Shown piece after piece: positions 1-13,493 of a stretch of DNA of 64,000 nt. The notes beneath the pieces were generated by a model. That model saw only the letters and a program-made list of their open reading frames with translations. It ran no database searches and was not told the DNA's origin. Numbering within the stretch: the stretch's first letter is position 1; the number at the start of each line of letters is the position of its first letter. A program made the translations under genes and the position numbers. The stretch comes from Aristolochia californica (lineage: Eukaryota > Streptophyta > Magnoliopsida > Piperales > Aristolochiaceae), in NCBI GenBank assembly GCA_029961685.1, contig JARWKL010000002.1:24644908-24708907 (forward strand), read 5' to 3'.

Positions 1-1135
1 CGTTACACATCATTAATGGATCAAAGTATTTACGATGATCTATGATTATTAGGCCCGCTTTTGGTAAATAGGCAAAAAGTTGGTTGTTTGGCTCTGGTAA
101 ATATCCAACCGCACGTTCACTTGAGAATTTATATTTTCCGACGCCTTGAAATTTTTGGATCATTTGGTCATTTGCATCTTGTACATATTTCCGTCATGCA
201 TATCCATATTTAAAATATGTTAGGATCAATTAGAAATCTCTTTCTTATAAAATTCCACCTAGCTATTAGGGGTTGTAGTGGTGGAATTTTCCAAACATGG
301 ATAACAAAACATTCGTGTTCATTTTTAGTGCGTGAAATAATTTTCTTCACTTACATTTATTATATTTTAAAATTTTTTGTATACTTAAACTCTAAAATTT
401 TTATTTTGTTGTAATCTATTTGCCTTATCTTTTTGTTTACGAGTAAAATGGGAGAGTGAAAACTCAAGGTTGGATTTGAAAAATATTTGAACATCCAAAA
501 TGGAAATGCACAAATGTTGAGAGAGATAATTCCAAAAACTTTTTGTGATTTTTATGTATTATAAACTCTTTTAGTTGTTTATAAATTAGGTTTTACAATC
601 ATCGAAAAAGGGGGGGGTGAGGCATTTTTAATTGAGTGTTGACTCCCAAACCATAAGTCATTTATAACAATAATTATAGCCGTTACACATCATTAATTGA
701 TAAAAACATTGATGATGATCTATGATTGTTAGGATCCGCTTTTGTGAATAGGCAAAAAGTGGGTTGTTTGGCTCTAGTAAATATCCCACCACACCTTAAC
801 TTGAGAAATTAATTTTTTCGACTCCTTGAAATTTCTGAATCATTAGGTCATTTGCATTCTAAACATGTTTCAGGCATGCATATCCATATTTAAAACATGT
901 TAGGATCAATTAGAAATATCTTCCTAATATAATTCCACCTAGCTATTAGGGGTTGTACTGGTGGAATTTCCCAAACATGGATAACAAAACTTTGGTGTTC
1001 CTTTTTAGTGCATGAAAATTTTTTCTTCACTTACATTTATTATAGTTTTCAATTTTATTGCATACATAAACTCTAAAATTTTCATTTTCTTGTGATCTTT
1101 TTGCCTTATCCTTTAGTTCACGAGAAAAATGGTAG
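1..1135 (+). repeat. Two-monomer block, copy 1 (partner at 3410-4540)
   Basis: Monomers at 1 and 681 share private variants with those at 3410 and 4089. The first pair shares cacgttcacttgag, gacgcc in place of gactcc, and the ttccgtca phrase. The second pair shares ttgataaaaacattgatgat, ttaggatcc and cctttagttca. The offset is about 3,408 bp, which is five monomers. The resemblance fades in the last third of the second monomer. Confidence 0.8.
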
Positions 1136-3409
1136 AGTGAAAACTCAAGTGTGGATTTGAAAAAAAATTGAACATTCAAAATGGAAATGCACAAATTCTA
1201 AGATAGATAATTCCAAAGAGTATCTATCATTTTTAAGGATTGTAAACTCTTTAAGTTTTTCATAAATTAGGTTTTTCAATCATCGAAAAGGGGCAGGGGG
1301 GAGAGGAGGAGATATCTTTAACGGAGTGTTGACTCCCAAACCATAAGTCATTTCTAACAAAAACTATAGCCATTACACATCATTAATCGATCAAAACATT
1401 TATGAAGATCTATGATTTTTTGGTTCGCTTTTTGTAAATAGGCAAAAAGTGGGTTGTTTGGCACTGGTAAATATCCCACGCCACATTAACTTGAGAATTT
1501 AATTTTTTCTACTGCTTGAAATTTTTGGATCATTATGTCATTTGCGTCTTCAACTTGTTTCAGGCATGCATATCTATATTTAAAACATGCTAAGATGAAT
1601 TAGAAATCTCTTTCTTATAAAATTCCACCAAGCAATTAGGGGTTGTACTGGTGGAATTTCCCAAACATGGATAATAATACTTTGGTGTTCATTTTTAGTG
1701 CGTGAAATAATTTTCTTCACTTAAATTTAATATGTTTTTCAATTTTTTCCATACATAAACTCCAAAATTTTCATTTTCTTGTCATCTATTTGCCTTATCT
1801 TTTTGTTTACGAGAAAAATGGCAGAGTGAAAACACAAGTTTGGATTTGAAAAAAAATTGAACATGCAAAATTGAAATACATAAATGTTGATAGAGATAAT
1901 ACATAAAATTATCTATGAATTTTAAGGATCGTAAACACTTTTAGTTTTTTATATATTCGGTTTTGCAATCATCGAAAATGGGGGGGTGTGGAATTTTTAA
2001 CTGAGTGCTGACTCCCAAACCATAAGTCATTTCTAACCAAAAATTACAGCCGTTACACATCATTAATTGATCAAAACATTTATGATGATCTATGATTGTT
2101 AGGTTCACTTTTTGTAAATAGGCAAAAAGTTGGTTGTTTTGCTCTGGTAAATATCCCACCTGACGTTAACGTGAGAAGTTAATATTTTTGTACTCCTTGA
2201 AATTTTAGGATCATTTGGTTATTTGCATCTTCAACATCTTTCAGGCATGCATATCCATATTTAAAACATGTTATGATCAACTAAAAATCTCTTTTAGATA
2301 AAATTCCACCAAGCTATTAGGGGTTGTACTGGTGGAATTTCGTAAACATGGATAACAAAACCTTTGTGTTCCATTTTAGTGCATGAAATAATTTTATTCA
2401 TTGACATTTATTATAGTTTGCAATTTTTTGCATACCTAAACTCTAAAATTTTCATTTTCTTGTGATCTATTTGGTTTATCCTTTTGTTTACGCAAAAAAT
2501 GGCTGAGTGAAAACAAAAGTTTGGATTTGAAAAAAAATTGAACATTCAAAATAGAAATGCACAAATTCTGAGCAAGTTAATTCCAAAAAGTATCCGTGAT
2601 TTTTAAGCATCGTAAACACTTTTAGTTTTTTATATATTTGGTTTTGCAATCATCGGAAAAGGGGGGGTGAGGCATTTTTAACTGAGTGTTGACTCTCAAA
2701 CCATAACTCATTTCTAACAAAAATTATAGCCGTTACACATCATTAATCGACCTAAACATTTATGATGATCTATGATTGTTAAGTCCTCTATTTTTAAATA
2801 GGTAAAAAGTGGGTTGTTTGGCTTTGGTAAATATCCCACCGCACATTAACTTGAGAATTTAATTTTTTCTAATCCTTCAAATTTTTGGATCTTTGGGTCA
2901 TTTGCATCTTCAATAAGTTTCAGGCATGCATATCCATATTTAAAACATGTTAGGATCAATTAGAAATTTCTTTCTTTTAAAATTCCACCAAGCTATTAGG
3001 GGTTGTACTAGTGGAATTTCCCAAACATAGATAACAAAACTTTGGTGTTCATTTTTAGTGCATTAAATAATTTTATGCACTTATATTTATTATAGTTTTC
3101 AATTTTTTGCATGCAAAAACTGTAAATTTTTCATTTTCTTATGATCACTTTGCCTTATCTTTTTGTTTATGAGAAAAATGGCAGAGAGAAAACTCAAGTT
3201 TGCATTTGAAAAAATATTGAACATCCAAAATTGAAATGCACAAATGCTGAGAGTGATAATACCAAAAAGTATCTGTGATTTTTAAGGATTGTAAACTCTT
3301 TTAGTTTTTTATATATTAGGTTTTACAATCATCAAAAAAGGGGGGGCGAGGCATTTTTTACTGAGTGTTGACTCCCAAACCATAAGTCATTTATAACAAA
3401 AATTATAGG

Positions 3410-4540
3410 TGTTACACATCATTAATGGATCAAAGTATTTACGATGATCTATGATTGTTAGGCCCGCTTTTTGTAAATAGGCAAAAAGTTGGTTGTTTGG
3501 CTCTGGTAAATATCCCACCGCACGTTCACTTGAGAATTTATATTTTCCGACGCCTTGAAATTTTTGGATCATTTGGTCATTTCCATCTTGCACATGTTTC
3601 CGTCAAGAATATCCATATTTAAAATATGTTAGGATCAATTATAAATCTCTTTCTTATAAAATTCCACCTAGCTATTAGGGGTTGTATTGGTGGAATTTCC
3701 CAAACATGGATAACAAACCAGTCGTGTTCATTTTTAGTGCGTGAAATAATTTTCTTCACTTACATTTATTATATTTTACAATTTTTTGCAGACTTAAACT
3801 CTACAATTTTTATTTTGTTGTAATCTATTTGCTTTATCTTTTTGTTTACGAGTAAAATGGGAGATCAGAAACTCAAGGTTGGATTTGACAAATAATTGAA
3901 CATCCAAAATGGAAATGCACAAATGCTGAGAGAGATAATTCCAAAAACTTTTTGTGATTTTTATGTATTATAAAATCTTTTAGTTGTTTATAAATTAGGT
4001 TTTACAATCATCGAAAAAGGGGGGTGGAGGCATTTTTAACTGAGTGTTGACTCCCAAACCATAAGTCATTTCTAACAATAATTATAGCCGTTACACATCA
4101 TTAATTGATAAAAACATTGATGATCATCTATGATTGTTAGGATCCACTTTTTGTGAATAGGCAAAAAGTGGGTTGTTTGGCTCTGGTAAATATCCCACCG
4201 CAGCTTAACTTGAGAAATTAATTTTTTCTACTCCTTGAAATTTTTGGATCATTAGGTCATTTGCATTCTAAACATGTTTCAGGCATGCATATCCTTATTT
4301 AAAACATGTTAGGATCAATTAAAAATCTCTGTCTAATAAAATTCCACCTAGCTGTTAGGGGTTGTACTGGTGGAATTTCCCAAACATGGATAACAAAACT
4401 TTGGTGTTCCTTTTTAGTGCATGAAAAACTTTTCTTCACTTACATTTATTATAATTTTCAATATTTTTCCATACATAAACTCAAAACTTCTTATTTTCTT
4501 GTGATCTATTTGCCTGATCCTTTAGTTCAGGCGAAAAATG
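3410..4540 (+). repeat. Two-monomer block, copy 2 (partner at 1-1135)
   Basis: Second copy of the block at the window start, sharing the same private variants. The copies are similar but not identical, so the duplication is not very recent. The units between them (1371, 2051, 2731) and after them (4769 onward) do not carry these markers, which limits the duplicated block to about two monomers. Confidence 0.8.
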
Positions 4541-5383
4541 ATTGAGTAAAAACTCAAGTTTGGATTTGAAAAAAAATTGAACATCCAAAATGGAAATGCA
4601 CAAATTCTGAGAGAGATCATTCCAAAAAGTATCTATGATTTTTATCAATTGTAAACTCTTTTAGTTTTTTTTAAATTAGGTTTTACAATCATAGGAAAAT
4701 GCGGGGGAGTCATTTTTAACTGAGTGTTTACTCCAAAACCATAAGTCATTTCTAACAAAAATTATAGCCGTTACACATCCTTAATTGATCAAAACATTTA
4801 TGATGATCTATGATGGTTAGGTCCTCTTTCTTTAAATAGGCAAAAAGTGGGTTGTTTAGATCTGGTAAATATCCATTGCACGTTAACTTGAGAATTAAAA
4901 TTTTTCTGGTCCTTGAAATTTTTGGATCATTAGCTCATTTGCATCTTCAGCATATTACAGGCATGCATATCCAAATTTAAAACATGTAAGGATCAATTAG
5001 AAATCTCTTTCTTATGAAATTCCACCAAGCAATTAGTGGTTGTACTACTGGAATTTCCCAAACATTGATAACAAAACTTTGGCATTCATTTTTAGTGCAT
5101 GAAATAATTTTCTTCACTTACATTTATTATAGTTTTCAATTTTTTGCATACATAAACTCTAAAATTTTCATTTTCTTGTGATCTATTTGCCTTATCTTTT
5201 TGTTTAGGAGAAAAACGGTAGAGTGAAAACTCTACTTTGGATTTGAAAAAAAATTGAACATCCAAAATGGAAATGCACAAATGCTGAGAGAGATAATTCC
5301 AATAATTATCTATGATTTTTAAGGATCGTAAAAAATTTTAGTTATTTATAAATTAGGTTTTGCAATCATCGCAAAAGGGAGAA

Positions 5384-5409
5384 GGGGGGGGGGGGGGGGG
5401 GGGGGGGGG
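5384..5409 (+). repeat. G run, 26 bases
   Basis: Expanded version of the G run found at this monomer position (after atcatcg-aaaag, before gaggcattttt). Preceded by gggagaa. Confidence 0.95.
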
Positions 5410-6821
5410 TGAGGCATTTTTAATTGAGTGTTGACTCCCAAACTATAAGTCATTTCTAACTAAAATTAGAGCCGTTACACATTATTAATCGATCAAAACA
5501 TTTACGTTGATCTATGATTGTTAGGTCTTCTTTGTGTAAATAGGCAAAAAGTGGGTTGTTTGGCTCTTGTAAATATCCCACCACACATTAACTTGAGATT
5601 TTAATTTTTTTGACTCCTTAAAATTTTTGGATCATTAGATCATTTTCATCTTAAACATGCTTCAGTCATGCATATCCATATTTAAAAAATGTTAGGATCA
5701 ATTAGAAATCTCTTTCTTATAAAATTCCACCAAGCTATTAGGGGTTGTACTGGTGGAATTTCCCAAACATGGATAACAAAACTTTGGTGCTCATTTTTAG
5801 TGCGTGAAATAAATTTCTTCACTTACATTTATTATAGTTTTCAATTTTTTGCATAATTAAACTCTAAAACTTTCATTTTGTTGTGATCTATTTGGCTTAT
5901 CTTTTTGTTTACGGGAAAATTGGGAGAGTAAAAACTCATGTTTGGATTTTTAAAAAAAATTGAACATCCAAAATGGAAAAGCACAAATGATGAGAGAGAT
6001 AATTTCAAAATGTATCAATGATTTTTTTTGGATTGTAAACTCTTTCAGTTATTTTAAATTAGTTTTTGCATTCATCGAAAAAGACGGGGTGAGACATTTT
6101 AAACTAAGTGTTGACTCCCAAACTATAAGCCATTTCTAACCAAAATTACAGCCGTTACACATCATTAATTGATCAAAAGATTTACAATGATCTATGATTA
6201 TTAGGTCCTCTTTTTTTAAATATGCAAAAAGTGAGTTGTTTGGCTCTCGTAAATATACGTTAACTTCAGAATTTAATTTTTCCCAGTCCTTGAAATTTTT
6301 GGATCATTTGATCATTTGCATCTTCAACATGTTTCAGTCATGCATATCCATATTTAAAATATGTTAGGCTCAATTAGAAAGCTCTTTCTTATAAATTCCA
6401 CCAAGCTATTAGGGGTTGTACTAGTGGAATTTCCCAAACATGGATAACAAAACTTTAGTGTTCATTTTTAGTGCCTGAAATAATTTTCTTCACTTACATT
6501 TATTATAGTTTTCAATTTTTTCAAACATAAACTCTGAAATTTTAAATTTGTTGTGATCTATTTGCCTTAACCTTTTATTTTACGAGAAAAATAGGAGAGA
6601 GAAAACTCAAGTTTGGATTAGAAAAAAATTGAACATCAAAATTGGAAATGCACAAATGCTGAGAGAGATAATTCAAAAAAGTATTTGTGATTTTTATGGA
6701 CTATAAACTGTTTAAGTTTTTTATAAATTAGGTTTTGCCATCATCGAAAAAGGGGGGTTGAGGCATTTTTAACTGAATGTTGAGTCCCAAACCATAAGTC
6801 ATTTCTAACAAAAATTGTAGC

Positions 6822-9800
6822 CTTTACACATCATTAATTGATTAAAATATTTACAATGATCTATGATTGTCAGGTTCGCTTTTTGTAAATAGGCAAAAAG
6901 TGGGTTGTTTGGCTCTAGTAAATATCCCACCGCCCTTTAACATGAGAATTTAATTTTTTCTTCTCCTTGAAATTTTTGGATCATTAGGTCATTTGCATCT
7001 TCAACATGTTTCAGGCATGCATATCTATATTTAAAACATGTTAGGATCAATTAGAAATCTCTTTATTATAAAATTGCACACGCTATTAGGGGTTTTACTG
7101 GTGGAATTTCCCAAACATGAATAAGAAAACTTTGGTGTTCATTTTTAGTGCGTGAAATAATTTTCTTCTCTTACATTTATTATAGTTTTCAATTTTTTGC
7201 ATACATAAACTCTACAATTTTCGTTTTCTTTTGATCTTTTTGCCTTATCTTTTTGTTTACGAGATAAATGGTAGAGTTAAAACTCAAGTTTGGATTTGAA
7301 AAAAAATTGAACATCCAAAATGGAATTGCACAAATGCTGAGAGAGATAATTCCAATAATTATCTATAATTTTTACAGTTTGTAAAAAAAATTTGTTATTT
7401 ATATATTAGGTTTTGCAAGCATCGAAACAGTGGCGGTGAGGCATTTTTAACTAAGAGTTGACTCCCAAACTATAAGTCATTTCTAACAAAAATTATAGTT
7501 GTTAGACATTATTAATCGATCAAAACATTTACGTTGTTCTATGATTGTTAGGTCTGATTTGTGTAAATAAGCTAAAAGTTGATTGTTTGGTTCTAGTAAA
7601 TATCCCCTTGCACTTTAACTGGAGAATTTAATTTTTCCGACTCCTTAAAATATTTGGATCAGTAGACCCTTTTCATCTTCAACATGCTTCAGATATGCAT
7701 AAGCATATTTAAAAGCTGTTAGGATCAATTAGAAATCTCTTTCTTATAAAATTCCACCAAGCTATTAGAGGTACTGGAGGAATTTTCGAAACATGGATAA
7801 CAAAACTGTGGTGTTAATTTTTAGTGCGTGAAATAATTTTCTTCAGTTACATCTATTATAGTTTTCAAGTTTTTGCAAACATAAACTCTGACATTATCAT
7901 TTTTTTGTGATCTATTTGCCTTATCTTTTTGTTTACGAGAAAAATATGAGAGAGAAAACTCAAGTTTGGATTTGAGAAAAAATTGAACATCCAAAATGGA
8001 AGTGCACAAATGCTGAGAGATATCATTCCAAAAAGTATCTGCGATTTTTGTGGATTGTAAACTCTTTTAGTTTTTTATAAATTAGATTTTGCAATCATAG
8101 GAAAAGGGGGGCGAGTCAATTTCAACTGAGTGTTGACTCCCTAACCATAAGTCATTTCTAACAAAAATTATAGCCGTTACATGGCTTTAATTGATCAAAA
8201 CAATTACGATGATCTATGATTGTTAGGTCCATTTTTTTAAAATAGGTAAAAAGTGGGTTGTTTGGCTCTGGTAAATATTCGACCACACATTAACTTGAGA
8301 ATTTAATTTATTCTACTGCTTGAAATTTTTGGATCATTAGGTCATTTGCATCTTCAACATGTTTTAGGCATGCATATCCACATTTAAAACATGTTAGGAT
8401 AAATTAGAAATCTCTTTCTTATGAAATTCCGCCAAGCTATTAGGGGTTGTACTGGTGGAATTTCTCAAACATGGATAAAAAAACTTTGGTGTTTATTTTT
8501 AGTATGTGAAATAATTTTCTTCACTTACATTTATAATAGTTTTCATTTTTTTGCAAATGTAAACTCTAAAATTTTCATTTTCTTGTGATCTGTTAGCCTT
8601 TTCTTTTTGTTTACGAGAAAAATTAGTGTGAAAACTCAAGTTTGGATTTGAAAAAAATTGAACATCCAAAATGGAAATGCACAAAAACTGAGAGAGATAA
8701 TTCCAAAAAGTATCTGGGATTTTAAGAATTGTAAACTCTTTTTGTTTTTTATAAATTAGGTTTTGCAATCAACGGAAAAGGGAGGGGGGAGAGGGGGGAT
8801 GGGGATGCTAGGCATTTTTAACTGAGTGTTCACTCCCAAACCATAAGTCTTTTTTAAGTAAAATTATAGCCGTTACTCATAAATAATTGATCAAAACATT
8901 TACGATGATCTATGATTTTTAGGTCCACTTTTTGTAAATAGGCATTGTTTGGCTCTCGTAAATATCTCACTGCATGTTAACTTGAGAATTTAATTTTTTC
9001 TACTCCTTGAAATTTTTGGATCAATAGATCTTTTGAATCTTCAACATGTTTCAGGCAAGCATATCCATATTTAAAACATGTTAGGATCAATTAGAAATCT
9101 CTTTCTTATAAAATTCCACCAAGCTAATAGGGGTTCAACTGGTGGAATTACCCAAACATGGATAACAAAACTTTGGTGTTCATTTTTACTGCATGAAATA
9201 ATTTTCTTCACTTCCATTTGTTATAGTTTACAATTTTTTGCATACATAACTCTAAAAATTTAATTTTGTTGTGATCTATTTGCGTTATCTTTTTTTTTTT
9301 TACGAGAAAAATGGGTGAGTAACAACTCAAGTTCGGATTTGAAAAATAGTTGAACATCCAAAATGGAAATGCACAAATTCATAGAGAGATAATTCAAAAA
9401 AGTATCTGTAATTTTTATGGATTGTAAACTCTTTTAGTTTTTTATAAATTAGGTTTTGCAATCATCAGAAAAGGGGGGTGAGGCATTTTTAATTGAGTGT
9501 TGACTCCCAAACCATAAGTCATTTCTAACAAAAATTATAGCTGTTACATATCATTAATTGATAAAAAAATTTACGATGATCTATGATTGTTAGGTCCACT
9601 TTTTGTAAATAGGCAAAAGTGGCTTGTTTGGCTCTGGTAAATATCCCACCGCACGATTACTTGAGAAATTTAATTTTTTCTACTTCTTTAAATTTTTGGA
9701 TCATTAGGTCACTTGAATCATGTTTCAGGCATGCATACCCATATTTAACACATGTTAGGATCAATTAGAAATCTCTTTCTTATAAAATTTCACATGCTAT

Positions 9801-12800
9801 TAGAGGTTGTACTAGTCGAATTTCCCAAAAAATGATACCAAAACTTTGGTGTTCATTTTTAGTGCATGAAATAATTTTCTTCACTTACATTTATTATAGT
9901 TTTCAATTTTTTGCATACTTAAACTCTAAAATTTTCATTTTCTTGTCATGTATTTGCCTTATCTTTTTGTTTACAAGAAAACTGGTAGAGTTTTCATATA
10001 ATTATCTGTGATATTTAAGGATTGTAAAAAATTTCAGTTATTTTATATATTAGGTTTTTCTATAATCAGAAAAGTGGGGGCCAGACATTTTTAATTGGGT
10101 GTTCACTCCCAAACCACAAGTCATTTCTAACAAAAATTATAGCCGTTACATATCATTAATCGATCAAAACATTTACAATGATCTATGATTGTTTGGTCCG
10201 CTTTGTGTAAATAGGCAAAAAGTGGGTTGTTTGGCTCTAGTAATTATCCCACCACACGTTAACTTGAGAATTTAATTTTTCCGACTCCTTAAAATTTTTG
10301 GATCATTACATCATTTTCATCCTCAACATGTTTCAGTCATGCATATTCATATTTTAAAAATGTTAGGATCAATTAGAAATCTCTTTCTTATAAAATTCCA
10401 CCAAGTAATTAGGGGTTGTACTGGTGGAATTTCCCAAACATGGATAACAAAATTTCCGTGTTCATTTTAGTGCGAGAAATAATTTTCTTCTCTTACATTT
10501 ATTACAGTTTGCAATTTTTGTCATAGAGAAACTCTGAAATTTTCACTATGTTGTGATATATTTGCCTTATTTTTTGTTTACGAGAAAAATGGGAGAGTGA
10601 AAACTAAAGTTTGGATTTGAAAAAAAATTGAACATCCAAAGTGGAAATGCACAAATTATGAGAGAGATCATTCAAAAAAGTATCTGTGATTTTTATGGAT
10701 TGTAACCTCTTTTCGTTTTAGATAAATTAGGTTTTACAATCATTGGAAAATGGGGGACTCCCAAACCACAAGTCATTTCTTAAAAAAATTATAGCCGTTA
10801 CATATCACTAATAGATAAAAATATTTACGATGATCCATGATTGTTAGGTACGCTTTTTTTAAGTAGGCAAAAAGTGGGTTGTTTGGCTCTGGTAAATATC
10901 CACAACACATTAACTTGAAAATTTAATTTTTTCTACACCTTGAAATGTTTGGATCATTAGGTAATTTGCATCTTCAACATGTTTCAGTCATGCATATCCA
11001 TATTTAAAACATGTTAGGATCAATTAGAAATCTCTTTCTTATGAAATTCCATCCACCTATTAGGGGTTGTACTGGTGGAATTTCCCAAACAAGGATAACA
11101 AAACTTAGGTGTTCATTTTTAGTGCGTGAAATAATTTTCTTCACTTATATTAATTATATTTTTCAATTTTTTCCATACACAAACTCTAAAAGTTTTATTT
11201 TATTGTGATCTATTTGCCTTATCTTTTTGTTTACGAGAAAAATGGGAGCGTAAAAACTGAAGTTCGGATTTGAAAAATAATTGAACATCCAAAATGGAAA
11301 TGCACAAATGCTGAGAGAGATAATTCAAAAAAGTATCTGTGATTTTTATGGATTGTAAACTCTTTTAGTTTTTTTATAAATTAGGTTTTGAAAACATTGG
11401 AAAAGGGGGGTGAGGCATTTTTAACGAAGTGTTAACTCCCAAACCGTAAGTCTTTTCTAAGAATATTTGTAGCAGTCACACATCATTAATTGATCAAAAC
11501 AATTGCAATGATCTATGATTGTTAGGTCCACTGTTTGTAAATAGGCAAAAAGTGGTGTTTGGCTCTGGTAAATATCCCACGACACGATAACTTGAGAATT
11601 TAATTTTTTCTACTTCTTGAAATTTTTGGATCATTTGGTCATTTGAATCTTCAACATGTTTCAGGCATGCATATCCATATTTAACACATGTTAGGATCAA
11701 TTAGAAATCTTTTTCTTATAAAATTCCACACGCAGTTAGGGGTTGTATTGGTGGAATTTCCAAAAAAAGGATAACAAAACTTTGGTGTCCATTTTTAGTG
11801 TGTGAAATAATTTTCTTCACTTAAATTTATTATAGTTTTCAAATTTTTGCATACATAAACTCTAAAATTTTCATTTTCTTGTGATTTATTTGCCTTTATC
11901 TTTTTTTTACAGGAAAAATGGCAGAGTGGAAACTCAAGTTTGGATATGAAAAACAATTGATCATCCAAAATGGAAATGCACAAATGCTCAGAGAGATATT
12001 TCATATAATTATCTGTGATTTTTAAGGATTGTAAACAGTTTTAGTTATTTATATATTAAGTTTTGCAATCATCGAAAAAGAGAGGGGGAGGCATTTTTAA
12101 CTGGGTGTTGACTCCCAAACCATAAGTCATTTCTAAAAAAAATTATGGCCGTTACACATTATTAATCGGTCAAAACATTTACGAAGATCTATGATTGTTT
12201 GGTCCGCATTGTGTAAATAGGCAAAAAGTTGGTTGTTTGGCTCTAGTAAATATCCCAACGCACGTTTACTAGAGAATTTAATTTTTCCGACTCCTTGAAA
12301 TTTTTGGATCATTAGATCATTTTCATCTTCAACATGTTTCAGTCATGCATATCCATATTTAAAAAATGTTAGGATCAATTTGAAATCTCTTTCTTATAAA
12401 AATCCACCAAGCTATTAGGGGTTGTACTGGTGGAATTTCCCAAACATCGATAACAAAATTTATGTGTTCATTTTTAGTGCGTGAAATCATTTTTTTCAAT
12501 TACATTTATAATAGTTTTCAATTTTTTGCCAAGATAAACTCTGAAATTTTCACTCTGTTGTGATCTATTTGGTTTTTCTTTTTGTTTATGAGAAAAATGG
12601 AAGAGTGAAAACTCAAGTTTGGATTTAAAAAAAAATTGAACATCTAAAATGGAAATGCACATATGTTGAGAGAGATCATTCAAAAAAGTATCTCTGATTT
12701 TTATGGATTGTAAACTCTTTTTAATTTTTATAAATTAGGTTTTGCAATCAATGGAAAAGGGGGGGTGAGACATTTTTAACTGAGTGTTGACTCCCAAACC

Positions 12801-13493
12801 ATAAGTCATTTCTAACAAAAATTATAGCCGCTAAACATCATTAATTGATCAAAACATTTATGATGATCTATGATTGTTAGGTCTGCTTTTTTTTTCAGTA
12901 GAGTAAAAGTGGGTTGTTTGGCTCTGGTAAATATCCCACAGCACGTTAACTTGAGAATTTAATTTTTTCTACTCGTTGAAATTTTTGGATCATTAGGTCA
13001 TTTTCATCTTCAACATGTTCAGGCATGCATATCCATATTTAAAACATGTTCGGATCAATTAGAAATCTCTTTCTTATGAAATTCCACCAAGCTATTAGGG
13101 GTTGTATTGGTGGAATTTCCAAAACATGGATACCAAAACTTCGGTGTTCATTTTTAGTGTGTGAAATAATTTTCTTCACTTAAATTTATGATATTTTAGA
13201 ATTTTTTGCAAACACAAACTCTAAAATTTTCCTTTTCTTGTGATCTATTGTCTTATCTTTTATTTTACGAGAAAAATGGGAGAGTGAAAACTCAAGTTTG
13301 GATTTGAAAAAAAATTGAACATCCAAAATGGAAATGCAAAAAAAGGTGAGAGAGATAATTCTAAAAAGTGTCTTTGATTTTTATGAATTAGGTTTTGCAA
13401 TCATCGGAAGAGGGGGTGGGGGGTAGGGGGTGAGGAATTTTTAACTGAATGTTGACACCCAAACTATAAGTCATTTCTAACAAAAATTATAGC
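6822..13493 (+). repeat. Higher-order block with monomer subtypes A-B-C(-D)
   Basis: Subtypes recognised by eye. A (6822, 9542, 11474) carries cacacgc or a near variant in place of caccaagc, and mostly acgataact and tttaacacatg. B (7500, 10144, 12150) carries gtgtaaata, tcattttcatcttcaac (or a close variant) and, in most copies, a left arm ending in aaaaaatgttagg. C (8175, 10796, 12829) follows B. D (8871, 13494) carries ggatcaatagatc. The order reads ABCD, ABC, ABCD, so repeat units of three to four monomers alternate. Subtype assignment is visual and the C class is the weakest. Confidence 0.65.

Noticed and set aside
217..414. Recurring ~65-residue open frame on the + strand beginning MLGSIRN (also at 3626, 9078, 11011, 31642, 56916 and others)
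   Set aside because: It is the same frame of the satellite monomer read again and again. It breaks at random stops and frameshifts in other units and shows no sign of protein-level conservation or start context.
5092..5280. Recurring ~62-residue open frame on the - strand with the FKSK and KANRSQ phrases (also at 7821, 21658, 41930, 58347, 62081 and others)
   Set aside because: Again a fixed-phase reading of the monomer. The lysine/asparagine-rich composition follows from AT-rich DNA, and many units carry stops or shifts.
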